DNA of 64,000 nucleotides from Rhodobacter sp. 24-YEA-8. GTDB lineage: Bacteria; Pseudomonadota; Alphaproteobacteria; Rhodobacterales; Rhodobacteraceae. The translations under genes and the position numbers were made by a program. The notes beneath the pieces are model-generated. The model made no database searches. It was not told the DNA's origin and was given only the letters and a program-made list of their open reading frames with translations. This document shows, one piece after another, positions 19,157-27,784 of this stretch. Every line of letters begins with the position of its first letter. The stretch's first letter is position 1. The stretch is taken from the NCBI RefSeq assembly GCF_900105075.1, contig NZ_FNSK01000003.1, positions 80,001-144,000 on the forward strand, written 5' to 3'.

Positions 19157-19627
19157 TCAACCCCCGGCCATTCTGGACAGACCAGGCCATTGAAACAAAA
19201 GCGCGCCACCCAGAACCAGTCCTGCGCCGAGGACCCGCCAGAGGTCAAAGGGTTTGGGCACCAGCCCCATCAACCCGAACCGGTCGATGATGAGAGATCC
19301 GATAAGCTGGCCCGCGATCACGGCGATCATGAAACCCGCCGCGCCCATCATCGGCATAAGAAAGATCGCCGCAGAGACATAAATGATCCCCACCAACCCA
19401 CCGATCCATATCCATTTCGGCTGTGCCAGGGCCGCACCCGGATCCGGCATCGGCACCCGCAATGCGATCAGCGCCGGCAGAATGCAGATCAGGCTGACGA
19501 TCAGTGAGGCAATTGCGGCCCAGAGCGGATGACCAAGTGCCCGGCCAAGCGCGGCATTGGCTCCGCCCTGAAATGGCACCAGCGCGCCGGCAATCAGGGC
19601 AATAAGAAAAAGGACAAGGGCTGGCAT
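19157..19627 (-). CDS. DMT-family transporter of the YdcZ (DUF606) type
   Basis: 156 residues, almost all in five membrane helices, of normal length for this half-size family. Family text: FLIALIAGALVPFQGGANAA at the N-terminus, then PKWIWIGGLVGIIYVSAAIF and MIAVIAGQLIGSLIIDRFGL. The start is the ATG at 19627 behind GGAGTCCGGA. YdcZ-like proteins are inner-membrane small-molecule transporters with largely unassigned substrates. It is divergent to a LysR gene 78 bases away, which probably controls it. Confidence 0.9.
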   Translation of the reverse strand: MPALVLFLIALIAGALVPFQGGANAALGRALGHPLWAAIASLIVSLICILPALIALRVPMPDPGAALAQPKWIWIGGLVGIIYVSAAIFLMPMMGAAGFMIAVIAGQLIGSLIIDRFGLMGLVPKPFDLWRVLGAGLVLGGALLFQWPGLSRMAGG

Positions 19628-19677
19628 TCCGGACTCCGTTGATTGGTTGGCCCCGGAATACGTCATTCTCAATGTAT

Positions 19678-19702
19678 ATGGGAAAGTCGATAATCTTCCC
19701 AT
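19678..19702. promoter_or_regulatory. inverted repeat in the LysR/YdcZ divergent promoter
   Basis: ATGGGAA and TTCCCAT separated by 11 bases, giving the T-N11-A form of a LysR box. It sits 4 bases before the LysR start codon and 50 bases before the transporter, suited to auto-repression and divergent control. Confidence 0.5.
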
Positions 19703-19705
19703 ACT

Positions 19706-20632
19706 ATGTCTGGCATGAATAATCTTCGTTCCATTGACCTGAATCTGCTCGTTGTGCTGGATGCCCTGCTGGCCGAACAGCACCTGTCCCGTGCGGCGGC
19801 CCGGCTGAATATGAGCCAGCCCGCCATGAGCCATGCCCTCGGCCGGTTGCGGCTTCTCCTCGGGGATCCGCTGTTCCGGCGTGAGAGCGGGCAGATGCTG
19901 CCGACACTTCGCGCCCTCGCACTTGCCCGGCCATTGACCGAAGCCATGGCCCAGATCCGCAGTGTACTTGGGCCGGAGGGGTTCGACCCGGCCACAGAGC
20001 ATGTGTTTCGCCTTGCCATGTCGGATTACGGGGCGGGCCTTCTTCTGCCCGGGCTGATGCAACGCCTGCGCAGTGAAGCACCCGGCATAGAGCTGATCAT
20101 TACCCAGCATAGCCGCGAAGCCATGATCGCGGGCGTGACAGATGGCACGCTGGACCTCGCGCTTGGCGTCTTCCCTGCAGTGCCCGCCCCGTTGGCACAG
20201 GAGCTTCTGTTGGAAGATCGCTATGTCTGTGTGGTCGATCGCGCCCATCAACCGCCCCTGCCTGACGGGATGACACGCGAAGCATTCCGGGCGGCAGCTC
20301 ATGCGCATGTTGCGGTGCAGGGCGAATTCGCCACCGAGCTCGATCTGGCCCTTGATGCACAGGATGGGCCCCGGCACGTGGCGCTTGTCCTGCCGCATTG
20401 GGGCATCGCGCCTCAGGTCATCCCCGGCACCGATCTGATCCTGACCGTGGCCCGGCGCAGCCTGCCGCTCAAAGTTCATCCGCTGACGGTTCTGGAACCG
20501 CCATTTCCCCTGCCCCTGATCCCGTTCAGCGCGCTCTATGCCAGACGGCGCCGCGCGGATCCCGCGCTGCGCTGGCTGCTGGCCCGCATCCACGATGTGG
20601 TTGAACCGGCGGCGCTGCAGGTTCCGCCCTGA
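19706..20632 (+). CDS. LysR-family transcriptional regulator (NodD/LinR-like branch)
   Basis: 308 residues. The N-terminal winged helix-turn-helix reads IDLNLLVVLDALLAEQHLSR, AAARLNMSQPAMSHALGRLR and LLGDPLFRR. The effector-binding domain follows, with FRLAMSDYGAGLLLPGLMQR and the end near IHDVVEPAAL. The LNLLVVLDALL opening and the GDPLFRR wording are typical of the branch that includes NodD, NahR and PcpR. The start could also be the Met three codons later. Divergent to the YdcZ transporter gene. Confidence 0.92.
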   Translation: MSGMNNLRSIDLNLLVVLDALLAEQHLSRAAARLNMSQPAMSHALGRLRLLLGDPLFRRESGQMLPTLRALALARPLTEAMAQIRSVLGPEGFDPATEHVFRLAMSDYGAGLLLPGLMQRLRSEAPGIELIITQHSREAMIAGVTDGTLDLALGVFPAVPAPLAQELLLEDRYVCVVDRAHQPPLPDGMTREAFRAAAHAHVAVQGEFATELDLALDAQDGPRHVALVLPHWGIAPQVIPGTDLILTVARRSLPLKVHPLTVLEPPFPLPLIPFSALYARRRRADPALRWLLARIHDVVEPAALQVPP

Positions 20633-20704
20633 TTGGCCGCGCGTCCGATTGCGTGCCAAAGCCACGCCCGCCCCCGGAAGGGCTGACGTGGCCCGCCTGT
20701 CACA

Positions 20705-21331
20705 CTAGGACTGAAGCGCCCAACGGCGGTGAAGCTCCGCGACGTCACCGCTCGTCAAAAGGGGCATCGCCGCCCTGAGCTGGTCCTCCGGCCAGTCCCA
20801 CCAGCGCATCTCCAGAAGCATTCCGATCAGCCGGTCTTCGAACCGCTTCCGGATCAACCTGGCCGGATTTCCGCCCATGATGGCATATGGCTCGACGTCT
20901 TTGGTGATCAGCGCCCTGGTGCCGATCACGGCGCCATCGCCGATCCGGACCCCAGGCATGATGATCGCCTCGGAGCCGATCCAGACATCGTTGCCAATCA
21001 CCGTATCGCCGGCCGGCAGGAAACCATTCCCTGCACCCGCGAAGGCGGGCACCTCTGGCATCCAGTAGAACGGAAAGGTGCTGACCCAATCGGCGCGGTG
21101 ACCCTGGTTTCCGGCCATGACGAAGGCCGCGCCGGAGCCGATCGAGCAGAAACTCCCGATGATCAGCCGGTCCGCGCCCTGGTCCGGCAGGAGATAGCGG
21201 GCGCAATCGTCAAAGGGGTGACCATGATAATAGCCGGAGTAATAGCTGTAGCGCCCGACGATGATATTCGGATTTGTGACCTGCTTGTCCAGCGTCACGC
21301 CCTTGAACGGGCTTTCGAATGCGTTCTGCAT
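20705..21331 (-). CDS. CatB/Vat-type xenobiotic acetyltransferase
   Basis: 208 residues, normal length. Family hallmarks: [20 protein letters not shown] at the N-terminus, [20 protein letters not shown], then hexapeptide repeats ([55 protein letters not shown]). The catalytic His is in the [13 protein letters not shown] stretch. These enzymes are trimeric left-handed beta-helix acetyl-CoA transferases; some inactivate chloramphenicol or streptogramins, many chromosomal ones have unknown natural acceptors. Resistance cannot be claimed from sequence. Confidence 0.9.
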   Translation of the reverse strand: MQNAFESPFKGVTLDKQVTNPNIIVGRYSYYSGYYHGHPFDDCARYLLPDQGADRLIIGSFCSIGSGAAFVMAGNQGHRADWVSTFPFYWMPEVPAFAGAGNGFLPAGDTVIGNDVWIGSEAIIMPGVRIGDGAVIGTRALITKDVEPYAIMGGNPARLIRKRFEDRLIGMLLEMRWWDWPEDQLRAAMPLLTSGDVAELHRRWALQS

Positions 21332-21912
21332 ATTGGGTCTCGCTTGAAGATCGATCTGATCGCTTGCCCTGAGGGCACGCGGTTACCGCGCACTGCCGGC
21401 CAGCGGCGTGCGAAGCGGGCCTCCGCAAAAGCAGAGGCGGTGTCAGATCGTTCGTCGAGCGGCTTTCATGGGGGGCAGAACCTCTCCTATACGCCGCCGA
21501 TCATCGCATATTCCGGCGCCTCATCGCAACCGGCGCGGATCTATCAACTGCATCCGTTCGGAAATCGGGCTGGCGCTTATGCGCAGCCTTTCCACGTCAA
21601 GATACAGATCATTCTGGCGGGCCGGTTGCGACAGGGCTCTGGGCGCGCCTGAATGAAGGGCTGACCTGATGGGAGAGCCACCTGTCGCCCACGGTGCGCT
21701 TAGGGAGGCAGAAGCATGCTCATGAACGTTGATTGGGCGTAGAGCGGTCTGAAAGCGGCGCAGCGTGGCGCCCGCAGCGAGCTTGGGACAGCGGTCATTC
21801 AGGCAGCTGACCTTTGTGCCGGCTCACGCTGAGCCTCGGATGCCGGAATGTGTGCCTCATTCCACTTGTTTGTGGAAAAAGGAGAGGAGCGCTGCCTCGC
21901 CAAATACCGCGC
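21332..21912. other. intergenic stretch, no supported gene
   Basis: 581 bases between the acetyltransferase gene and a secreted-protein gene. Short frames on both strands read like degraded coding sequence (for example 21479-21652 on the plus strand), but none shows a recognisable domain or a start with a ribosome-binding site. It probably contains decayed genes and the acetyltransferase promoter. Confidence 0.5.
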
Positions 21913-22662
21913 TCAGCTTTCAATACACATGCTGATACCCCCTGCCAGCGATGATCCATAAATCGTCGCGGGGTTCATTGCCTTTTCGACCTCGGCCTGG
22001 AAGGGCTCTCCCAATGCGGCGATATAGGACCCGGCGCAGCTGCAGACTTCATCCAGCGTCTGTCCCGCCTGCCTGACCCGGGCCTTAGCATCCATCGGAT
22101 CGAAGCCAGGGAGCAGCATGGTGTCGTCGAAGGCCATGCGGCAGGCCTGAATGTCCCCCTCATCGGCGGGAAAAACATTGTCGGCAAGGACCTCTTCAAT
22201 GGTCGGGCCGGTGTCATCCTCCTGCGCTGCTACGTCTGAGAGGGTGAAATTCAGATCACTCTTCTCAAGACCGAGGTCAATGCCAAGACCGTCCTCGCGC
22301 GCCGCTGCCGCGAAATCGGCATCGGGCATGCAGGCCACGAAGCTTGCGCGCAGGAAGGATGCCATCAGCGCATAATCGCTCTCTTCTTCGATTTCGTCCA
22401 GCAGCCAGGCGGTCATCTCGTCATCGCCCGAGCCGCGGAATTCGGCGGCAACGCAGGTGCAGAAGGCCTCTTGCGGGTAGTTCATGGCCACAAGGTCGCG
22501 CAGGAAGGGCTGGCTGTCGAAATCCCCGATGTCGCGGACAAAGGACATGGCGCAATAACTGCGGCCCATATCGGTGAGTGTTTCCGCGACATTATAGCTT
22601 TGGGCAGAGGCGGGCCCGAGCGGTGTAAGGCTCAGGGCTGCGATCAGAAAAAGGCGAGGCAT
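21913..22662 (-). CDS. secreted protein with paired cysteines, function unknown
   Basis: 249 residues from the ATG at 22662, which opens a standard Sec signal (MPRLFLIAALSLTPLGPASA, cleavage after ASA); an upstream Met gives a poor start. The mature protein is acidic and helical, and eight cysteines occur in similar contexts in two halves (AFCTCVAAEFRGSG in the first, EVCSCAGSYIAALG in the second). The repeat of a Cys-x-Cys motif followed by a helix suggests internal duplication. I do not recognise the family. Likely periplasmic. The next gene upstream on the same strand is a TMEM43-like protein. Confidence 0.75.
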   Translation of the reverse strand: MPRLFLIAALSLTPLGPASAQSYNVAETLTDMGRSYCAMSFVRDIGDFDSQPFLRDLVAMNYPQEAFCTCVAAEFRGSGDDEMTAWLLDEIEEESDYALMASFLRASFVACMPDADFAAAAREDGLGIDLGLEKSDLNFTLSDVAAQEDDTGPTIEEVLADNVFPADEGDIQACRMAFDDTMLLPGFDPMDAKARVRQAGQTLDEVCSCAGSYIAALGEPFQAEVEKAMNPATIYGSSLAGGISMCIES

Positions 22663-22764
22663 ATCAGCTGTCCATCTGGAGAATGTGCCATGCCGCAAGT
22701 TGGCCCCGCAGCATGGCGATGTCATCGGCCCCCCCGAGGCAGGCCAGGGCCGGGCCGCCTGGGG

Positions 22765-23934
22765 TCATTCGCCGGCAAGGGCAGCGGTGCTTCTGCCCCT
22801 GCGGGCCAGCACGATCAGTGCAGTTGCAAGCAGCGCCACGGCGGCCATTGCGATGAGCGAGACCAGCGGGCGATGGGCAAACCAGGCAAAGGCGATCACC
22901 AGAAGGCCCAGACTGCTCCCCATCAGGGCAGCGATCAGGCCGGTGCCAAAGCCCATGACCGCACCAAGGACGGGCAGCACGCTGGCCAGCACCGTCAGCG
23001 GCCGCAGGATCAGCGCAAATCCGACAATCAGACCGATCACCGCCCCGATCCGCAGCCCCCAGGTGGTGGTGCTGTTGCTGTCCGCCGCCGTGGCGAACAT
23101 GTCCTTCGCGTCGCGACTGCCCTTCTCCACCATCAAAAGCGCGTTGCCGCTGTCGGTGCGATACCGGCCAAGGCCGCTGTCATGCTGGCGCCCGATCACC
23201 GAGATCACCCCAAGTGGTACAAGGCTGTAGGTGATGCGGTAATCCCCGACCGCCGGGCTTTCGGGATTGCGTCCAAGGTAGAGAGTGCCCTGATGGATCG
23301 TGGCAAGGGTGCCGGGCGCAACCGCCGCGCGGATCGTGGCAAGCTGGTCCTCGCTCAGCCGTTGCGCGGGGCCTGCGCCCAGCTGCGACACGGCATCCTC
23401 CTCCAGCCCATAGGCGCCAACGCTGACCCCTTCGGCAATGCGCCCCAGCGAGGCATAGGCCATCGGCGGATTGGCATGCCCCTGCGGTTCCTTAAAGCCG
23501 GCCGGATCCTGCCAGCTGCTCTGCCAGTCCGTCGCATAGCTATAGGTGGTGACCTGGGTCTCGGTGCCGCCGGTGGCGGTGCTTTTCTCAGTCCGGCTGC
23601 TTTGCACCCATTGATACATCTCGACCTTGCGATCGAGGCGCAGGCCGGCAAACTCCAGCCCGAAATCCGGGTCACGGATCGGGGCGCTGGCCGAGGTGGC
23701 GCCCGCAACATGGATCAGCGCACCGTTGAAAACCGGGTCGATCTGATCAGCCGGGCGCTCGACCACAAGGCCCGCGCCCTCGCTGAGCGATCTTGCCGTC
23801 TGGACAGCGCGGCCCTCATTCCAGAACAGCGCACCCACCATGGCACTGATGAGCGCGGCCCCGGTGCCGATACCGACGAGCGATTGTTTCAGGCGTTCCC
23901 CAAGACTGTGGCTTACGGTTTCTTCAACAGACAT
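22765..23934 (-). CDS. TMEM43/LUMA-family membrane protein
   Basis: 389 residues from the ATG at 23934, behind GGGAAGGGAATGGGA; 23940 is also possible. One helix near the N-terminus follows a conserved start (IGTGAALISAMVGALFWNEG, then RAVQTARSLSEG), which is the TMEM43 family signature. A large extracytoplasmic domain (about 45-290) with VEMYQWVQSS comes next, and then four closely spaced helices at the C-terminus (about 290-380). Bacterial members are common but have no settled role; a part in membrane organisation or stress has been proposed. A MalT-like pseudogene is divergent to it. Confidence 0.88.
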   Translation of the reverse strand: MSVEETVSHSLGERLKQSLVGIGTGAALISAMVGALFWNEGRAVQTARSLSEGAGLVVERPADQIDPVFNGALIHVAGATSASAPIRDPDFGLEFAGLRLDRKVEMYQWVQSSRTEKSTATGGTETQVTTYSYATDWQSSWQDPAGFKEPQGHANPPMAYASLGRIAEGVSVGAYGLEEDAVSQLGAGPAQRLSEDQLATIRAAVAPGTLATIHQGTLYLGRNPESPAVGDYRITYSLVPLGVISVIGRQHDSGLGRYRTDSGNALLMVEKGSRDAKDMFATAADSNSTTTWGLRIGAVIGLIVGFALILRPLTVLASVLPVLGAVMGFGTGLIAALMGSSLGLLVIAFAWFAHRPLVSLIAMAAVALLATALIVLARRGRSTAALAGE

Positions 23935-25029
23935 TCCCATTCCCTTCCCGGCCGGTCCCGCAATGCTGCGCTGTGCCGTAAGGCCCCAAACATCAGGGCA
24001 TGTGCTGACTGCTCTATCGGGCGGCATCCTGGACGCACACTCAACCAAAAGGGGTAGGTTCTGCGATGCTGCTGCTTGCCGCCAGGGGCAACTCTCCCTA
24101 ATCATTTCCGCTGAGATTTCACCTTTCGGATATTTTCCGCCTCATGGCTGTGCCGCGATGATTTCAACAGAGCCCGGCCAGGAGCCGCTTGCCGCACAGC
24201 CGTTTCTGCCGCGCGAGGCGCTGGTCGGGCTGATCCTGCGGGCTGCGGCGCCCCTTATTGTACTTTGCGCCCCGGCAGGCAGCGGCAAGTCCATGACCCT
24301 GCTGGCCCTGGCACAGGCCTTGCGCGCGCGAAGCCAGGACTGCCACTGGACGGCGGCGGCAAACCTGGCGGGCGCCCCCATGACGGCACGCTGCTGTTTG
24401 ATGCGGGCACCTGGTCCAGTGACCTTCTGAAAGGGATCGGCGCACGTCTGCCGCGCCAGCGCATTGTGATCGCCCTGAACGGCCCCTTGCCACAGCCCCT
24501 GCGGGATGCATGGATTGCCGGGCGAGCGTGCCTCATCACCGGCAGCGATCTGGCCTTTACCCCGCAGGAAGCGGCGGTGCTTTTCGGCCAGACGCAGATC
24601 CAGATCCAACCCTCGCGCGAGACGCAGCTTTTGCATCAGTTCACCCGGGGCTGGCCACTGGGGCTGGGACTTTTGTCACGCGAAACAGGGCGGGCATTTG
24701 CGCTGATGCGTCGGGATGGCATCAGCCAGCCGCTGCCTTCCAGCCTGAGCCTGTGGATTGACGACTGGATGCAGGCTTGCCTCACCAGGCAAGAGCGGGC
24801 GCTCTTGATGGATCTGTCGGTTTTCGGCGATTTCCCGGCGTCACTTCTGGCCGCGCTGCCCGCCGCGGCCCGCCCTGATGATGCCGGTGCGCCATGCCTT
24901 TCCCGCCATCTGTTCGAAGACGGGCTGTTTCTGCATCAAAGCGAGAGCCGTCCCGGCTGGTTCAGCCTCATGCCGGCCTTTGCCCGTCATCTGCGCGACA
25001 GGCTTGACCTCTGAATAGCCCCGAGTTTC

Positions 25030-25942
25030 TTAGACGCCTTCGCGTCTCATCTTCTGCTGCCGTTCGAACTCGGCGGGCGACAGCATCCCGTTTCTCGCAT
25101 GCTTGCGCTTCGGGTTGTAGAACATCTCGATGTAATCGAACACGTCCTGCCTTGCGTCTTCGCGGGTCCGGTAGGTCCTGCGTCTGATCCGCTCGCGCTT
25201 GAGCAGGTTGAAGAAGCTTTCGGCGACTGCGTTGTCGTGGCAGTTGCCGCGGCGGCTCATCGAATGCTCAAGATTGTGGGCGCGCAGAAACGCAGCCCAA
25301 TCCATGCTGGTGAACTGACTGCCCTGGTCCGAATGGATCAGCACCTTGTTCTTCGGCTTGCGTCGCCAGACAGCCATGAGCAAGGCCTGCAAGACGACAT
25401 CTGTCGTCTGACGGCTTTGCATCGACCAGCCGACCACACGCCGGGAATAGAGGTCGATGACAACGGCAAGATAGGCAAAACCTTCCTGCGTCCGAATGTA
25501 GGTGATGTCGGTCACCCACACCCAGTCTGGTGCTTCGACGTCGAACTGCCGGTCGAGGCCTCGCCGGTTCTCTCGAACCGGTGGCGTTCACCGGCTCGAT
25601 GTCGACCACGACCGATGGCTTGCCGCCATAGCTGCTGGGGCGGCGCTTATAGCCGATCTCCGCCTTGATCCCCGCAAGCTGTGCAAGCCGGGCAACCCGG
25701 TTCGGGCAGATGCTTTCACCTTGATCAATCAGGTCATCGTGAAGTTTGCGATAGCCGTAGACCTTCCCGCTCTCGGTCCAGGCCTTGTGCAGCAGCTCAG
25801 TTTGGCGCCTGTCTTCCTGAGCGCGCACGCTCATTGGAGCCTGTAGCCAGGCATAGAACCCGCTTGGCTGGATGCGCAGGCAGCGACACATTGCCCGGAC
25901 AGAAAATTGCCTCCGATGCTCGGCCACAAACGCGTATCTCAC
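25030..25942 (-). pseudogene. IS3-family OrfB with an internal frameshift (copy 1)
   Basis: The first frame, MRYAFVAEHRRQFSVRAMCR, runs through the HTH-21 segment KVYGYRKLHDDLIDQGESIC to YGGKPSVVVDIEPVNATGSR. The catalytic part is in another frame: VTDITYIRTQEGFAYLAVV (Asp), HSDQGSQFTS (Asp), CHDNAVAESFFNLL (Glu), ending FERQQKMRREGV. The join falls near 25560-25590, where a short insertion with inverted repeat CCGGTTC/GAACCGG appears. The same lesion is in copy 2. Catalytic residues are all present but not in one frame. Confidence 0.85.
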
Positions 25943-26211
25943 TTTGCATCCCTGGCGAAATACGCGGTGGCTTTTTTTAGGATGTCGCGCTCCTCGGAAA
26001 CCCGTGCCAGCTCCCGCTTCAACAGGCGGATCTCGGCATCCTTCTCGGTCTCGCCTGATGCCGTCTTCGCGAACTTGCGCTTCCAGGCATAGAGCGAGTG
26101 CTTGCTCACCCCGAGCCGTTCAGAAACCTCGCTGACCGGGTAGCCCCGCTCCGTGATCTGAGCGACCGCATCGCGCTTGAAGTCGTCGCTGAAAGTGGCT
26201 GTGCCCATCAT
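25939..26211 (-). CDS. IS3-family OrfA (copy 1)
   Basis: 90 residues: helix-turn-helix with FSDDFKRDAVAQITERGYPV and SEVSERLGVSKHSLYAWKRK, then a leucine-heptad coil (EIRLLKRELARVSEERDILK). The A7 slip site lies in the codons for LKKA near its end, allowing OrfAB fusion, and the stop overlaps the orfB ATG by 4 bases. Confidence 0.92.
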   Translation of the reverse strand: MMGTATFSDDFKRDAVAQITERGYPVSEVSERLGVSKHSLYAWKRKFAKTASGETEKDAEIRLLKRELARVSEERDILKKATAYFARDAK

Positions 26212-27107
26212 GGCCTCCTTGCCTCAAAATTAGCAAAGAAGGCGTCCACGAAACATGGGGCTATTCACTCTTTCATCCCGAGCGCGCCACTCAGATCCGG
26301 CACTTTGCGGTCCACTGGAGCGCGCAGAACCACGATCCCGATGGCGAGATCCGTCACGGGCTGGCCATCTGGTCGGATGAAGAGGCGATGTCCCGCGTCG
26401 ACGCGGCGGGTGCAGTTGTGGTCTCACTGGCTCAGGGGCCGGATCTTGCGCTGGCGCAGCCGATCCTGGCTGCAAGCGTCCTGACCAGGCCGCTGACTTT
26501 CTTCGGGATGATCTATGAACGGATCCGCCTTGGCGCCTTTGACGAGGCTCAGGTGCATTTTGAGAATGCCGCGAGCCTGACTGATGGCTTTACCCGATTT
26601 GATACATCGCAGGATATGCGGCAGATCCGATCCTGGGTCGATGTGTTCACGGCTGTCATCCGGATCTCGGCAGATATGCCGGTTGATCCGGCCTGGCGCG
26701 CAGGTTTCGGGCCCGCTTTGCGCGATGCGATCAGCAGCGATCCGGTGCTGGCCATGGCGCAAAGCACGGTCTCGATGCTGATGGCCCTGAATGCCGGTGA
26801 CTGCGAGGAGGCGCTGTCGATCAGCCGTCTGGCCATGCAGGTGCAGGCGCGCAGCCGGGCCGACAAGGCGGCGATCTTTGTTTGCCTGCACCATGCGTCA
26901 GCGCTGATGGCCCGGGCCCGGCTGACCGAAGCGAAGGCGGCTGTCGCCGAGGCCGGAAAGCTGGCGGCAGACCACATTCGAGCCGCCATTCCCGGTGGCA
27001 ACACCCTATCGGCAGTACTGACAATCACCTCGCGCAGAGTGGGCAGGTTTATCCGGAATGCCCGGAACCTGCTGTCGCAGCCAGTATCACAGCGCAGTGG
27101 GATATGA

Positions 27108-27784
27108 AGTTTCAGGATCATAGCCGTGACCCGGTCGGTCGGGCAGTACTGGCCTGCCGCTCTGAAGAGAGGTGATAAAGTCGCTAAGTATCCGGGCCTG
27201 CCGGACGGAGCTTATCTGAATGTCGGGCGGGGATGGCTGCCGCTTCTTGATGAACGGCAGGGTGAGTTCGCCCAGGAAGGCCAGGCAGATGACTTTCGGA
27301 TTTTGGACATCAAGGAAAAAATCCGGCGCGCTGCGCGTATTCGTGTCTTAAGGCAATGACGCGATCTTCGACGCTATTGGCCTGCTGAAGAGAAATCTTC
27401 GGTAACATTCGACATCTGTGGGAAGCCAGACGGGATCAGGAACTGCGGAGGCTGACAGAAGTGCGTCTGCGATCAGTGTGCACAACGAGTGAAGAGATGC
27501 CGCGAGATGAGGTGAGAGAGGGCTTAAAGTCATGAAAATGATCCCAAATGGAGCGCTCTCTTCGTGAGCAATCAAGAAGAATAGGGCCGCGTCGCGCGTT
27601 TTGTGCGCCTGACGATGAAATGCACTCCGATGCTCACGAAACGTTTCTGGCGAGCATTTCGGAGGGGCGTTTTGGGAGAATGGGTGGAGTGACAATGCGG
27701 GATGCAATCAATGGTTGCATTTGTGCTGGTCAGACGTACTCTGGCAGGAACTGCGCACCTCCACTTACCTTCTACAGGCTGGAA
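27108..27784. other. intergenic stretch with a possible degraded gene
   Basis: 677 bases. A plus-strand frame (about 27126-27359) contains VGRGWLPLLDERQGEF and ILDIKEKIRRAARIRVL. This weakly recalls a family of small phage-borne or genomic proteins with GDGWxxLIxxL...VKEKFGxLRF, but key positions are lost, so it is at most a remnant. The rest shows no supported gene. GC content falls toward the right, into the TadG-like gene. Confidence 0.35.

Larger units (their letters stand above)
25012..26267 (-). mobile_element. IS3-family insertion sequence, complete copy 1 (1256 bp)
   Basis: The ends are TGAATAGCCCCGAGTTTC and, read inward, TGAATAGCCCCATGTTTC. A 3-bp target duplication CTC (25009-25011, 26268-26270) flanks it, the expected size. 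It carries orfA and orfB on the minus strand with an A7 slip site (25972-25978 as T7). A near-identical copy is at 53178-54433 and a split piece at 3593/5972. Confidence 0.95.
24158..27107 (+). pseudogene. MalT/LuxR-type ATP-binding regulator, frameshifted, split by IS3 and lacking its HTH
   Basis: The reading starts at 24158 with MISTEPGQEPLAAQPFLPRE and a P-loop CAPAGSGKSMTLLALAQAL. A frameshift near 24360-24395 moves it to another frame (GTLLFDAGTWSSDLLKGIGA onward). An IS3 element occupies 25012-26267; the halves join across a 3-bp duplication CTC to give RLDLFHPERATQIRHFAVHW. It continues through helical repeats (LDLAL..., AAIFVCLHHASALMARARLT) to a stop at 27107 with no LuxR DNA-binding domain. 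The intact ancestor would be a STAND-type transcription activator. Three separate lesions mean it is dead. Confidence 0.82.

Noticed and set aside
19157..20665. Minus-strand open frame of 502 codons
   Set aside because: Only its last 156 codons are a gene (YdcZ-type transporter); the rest is antisense of the LysR gene and the promoter.
21479..21655. Possible coding remnant with YTPPIIAYSGASSQPARIYQ
   Set aside because: Too short, no recognisable family, no start signal.
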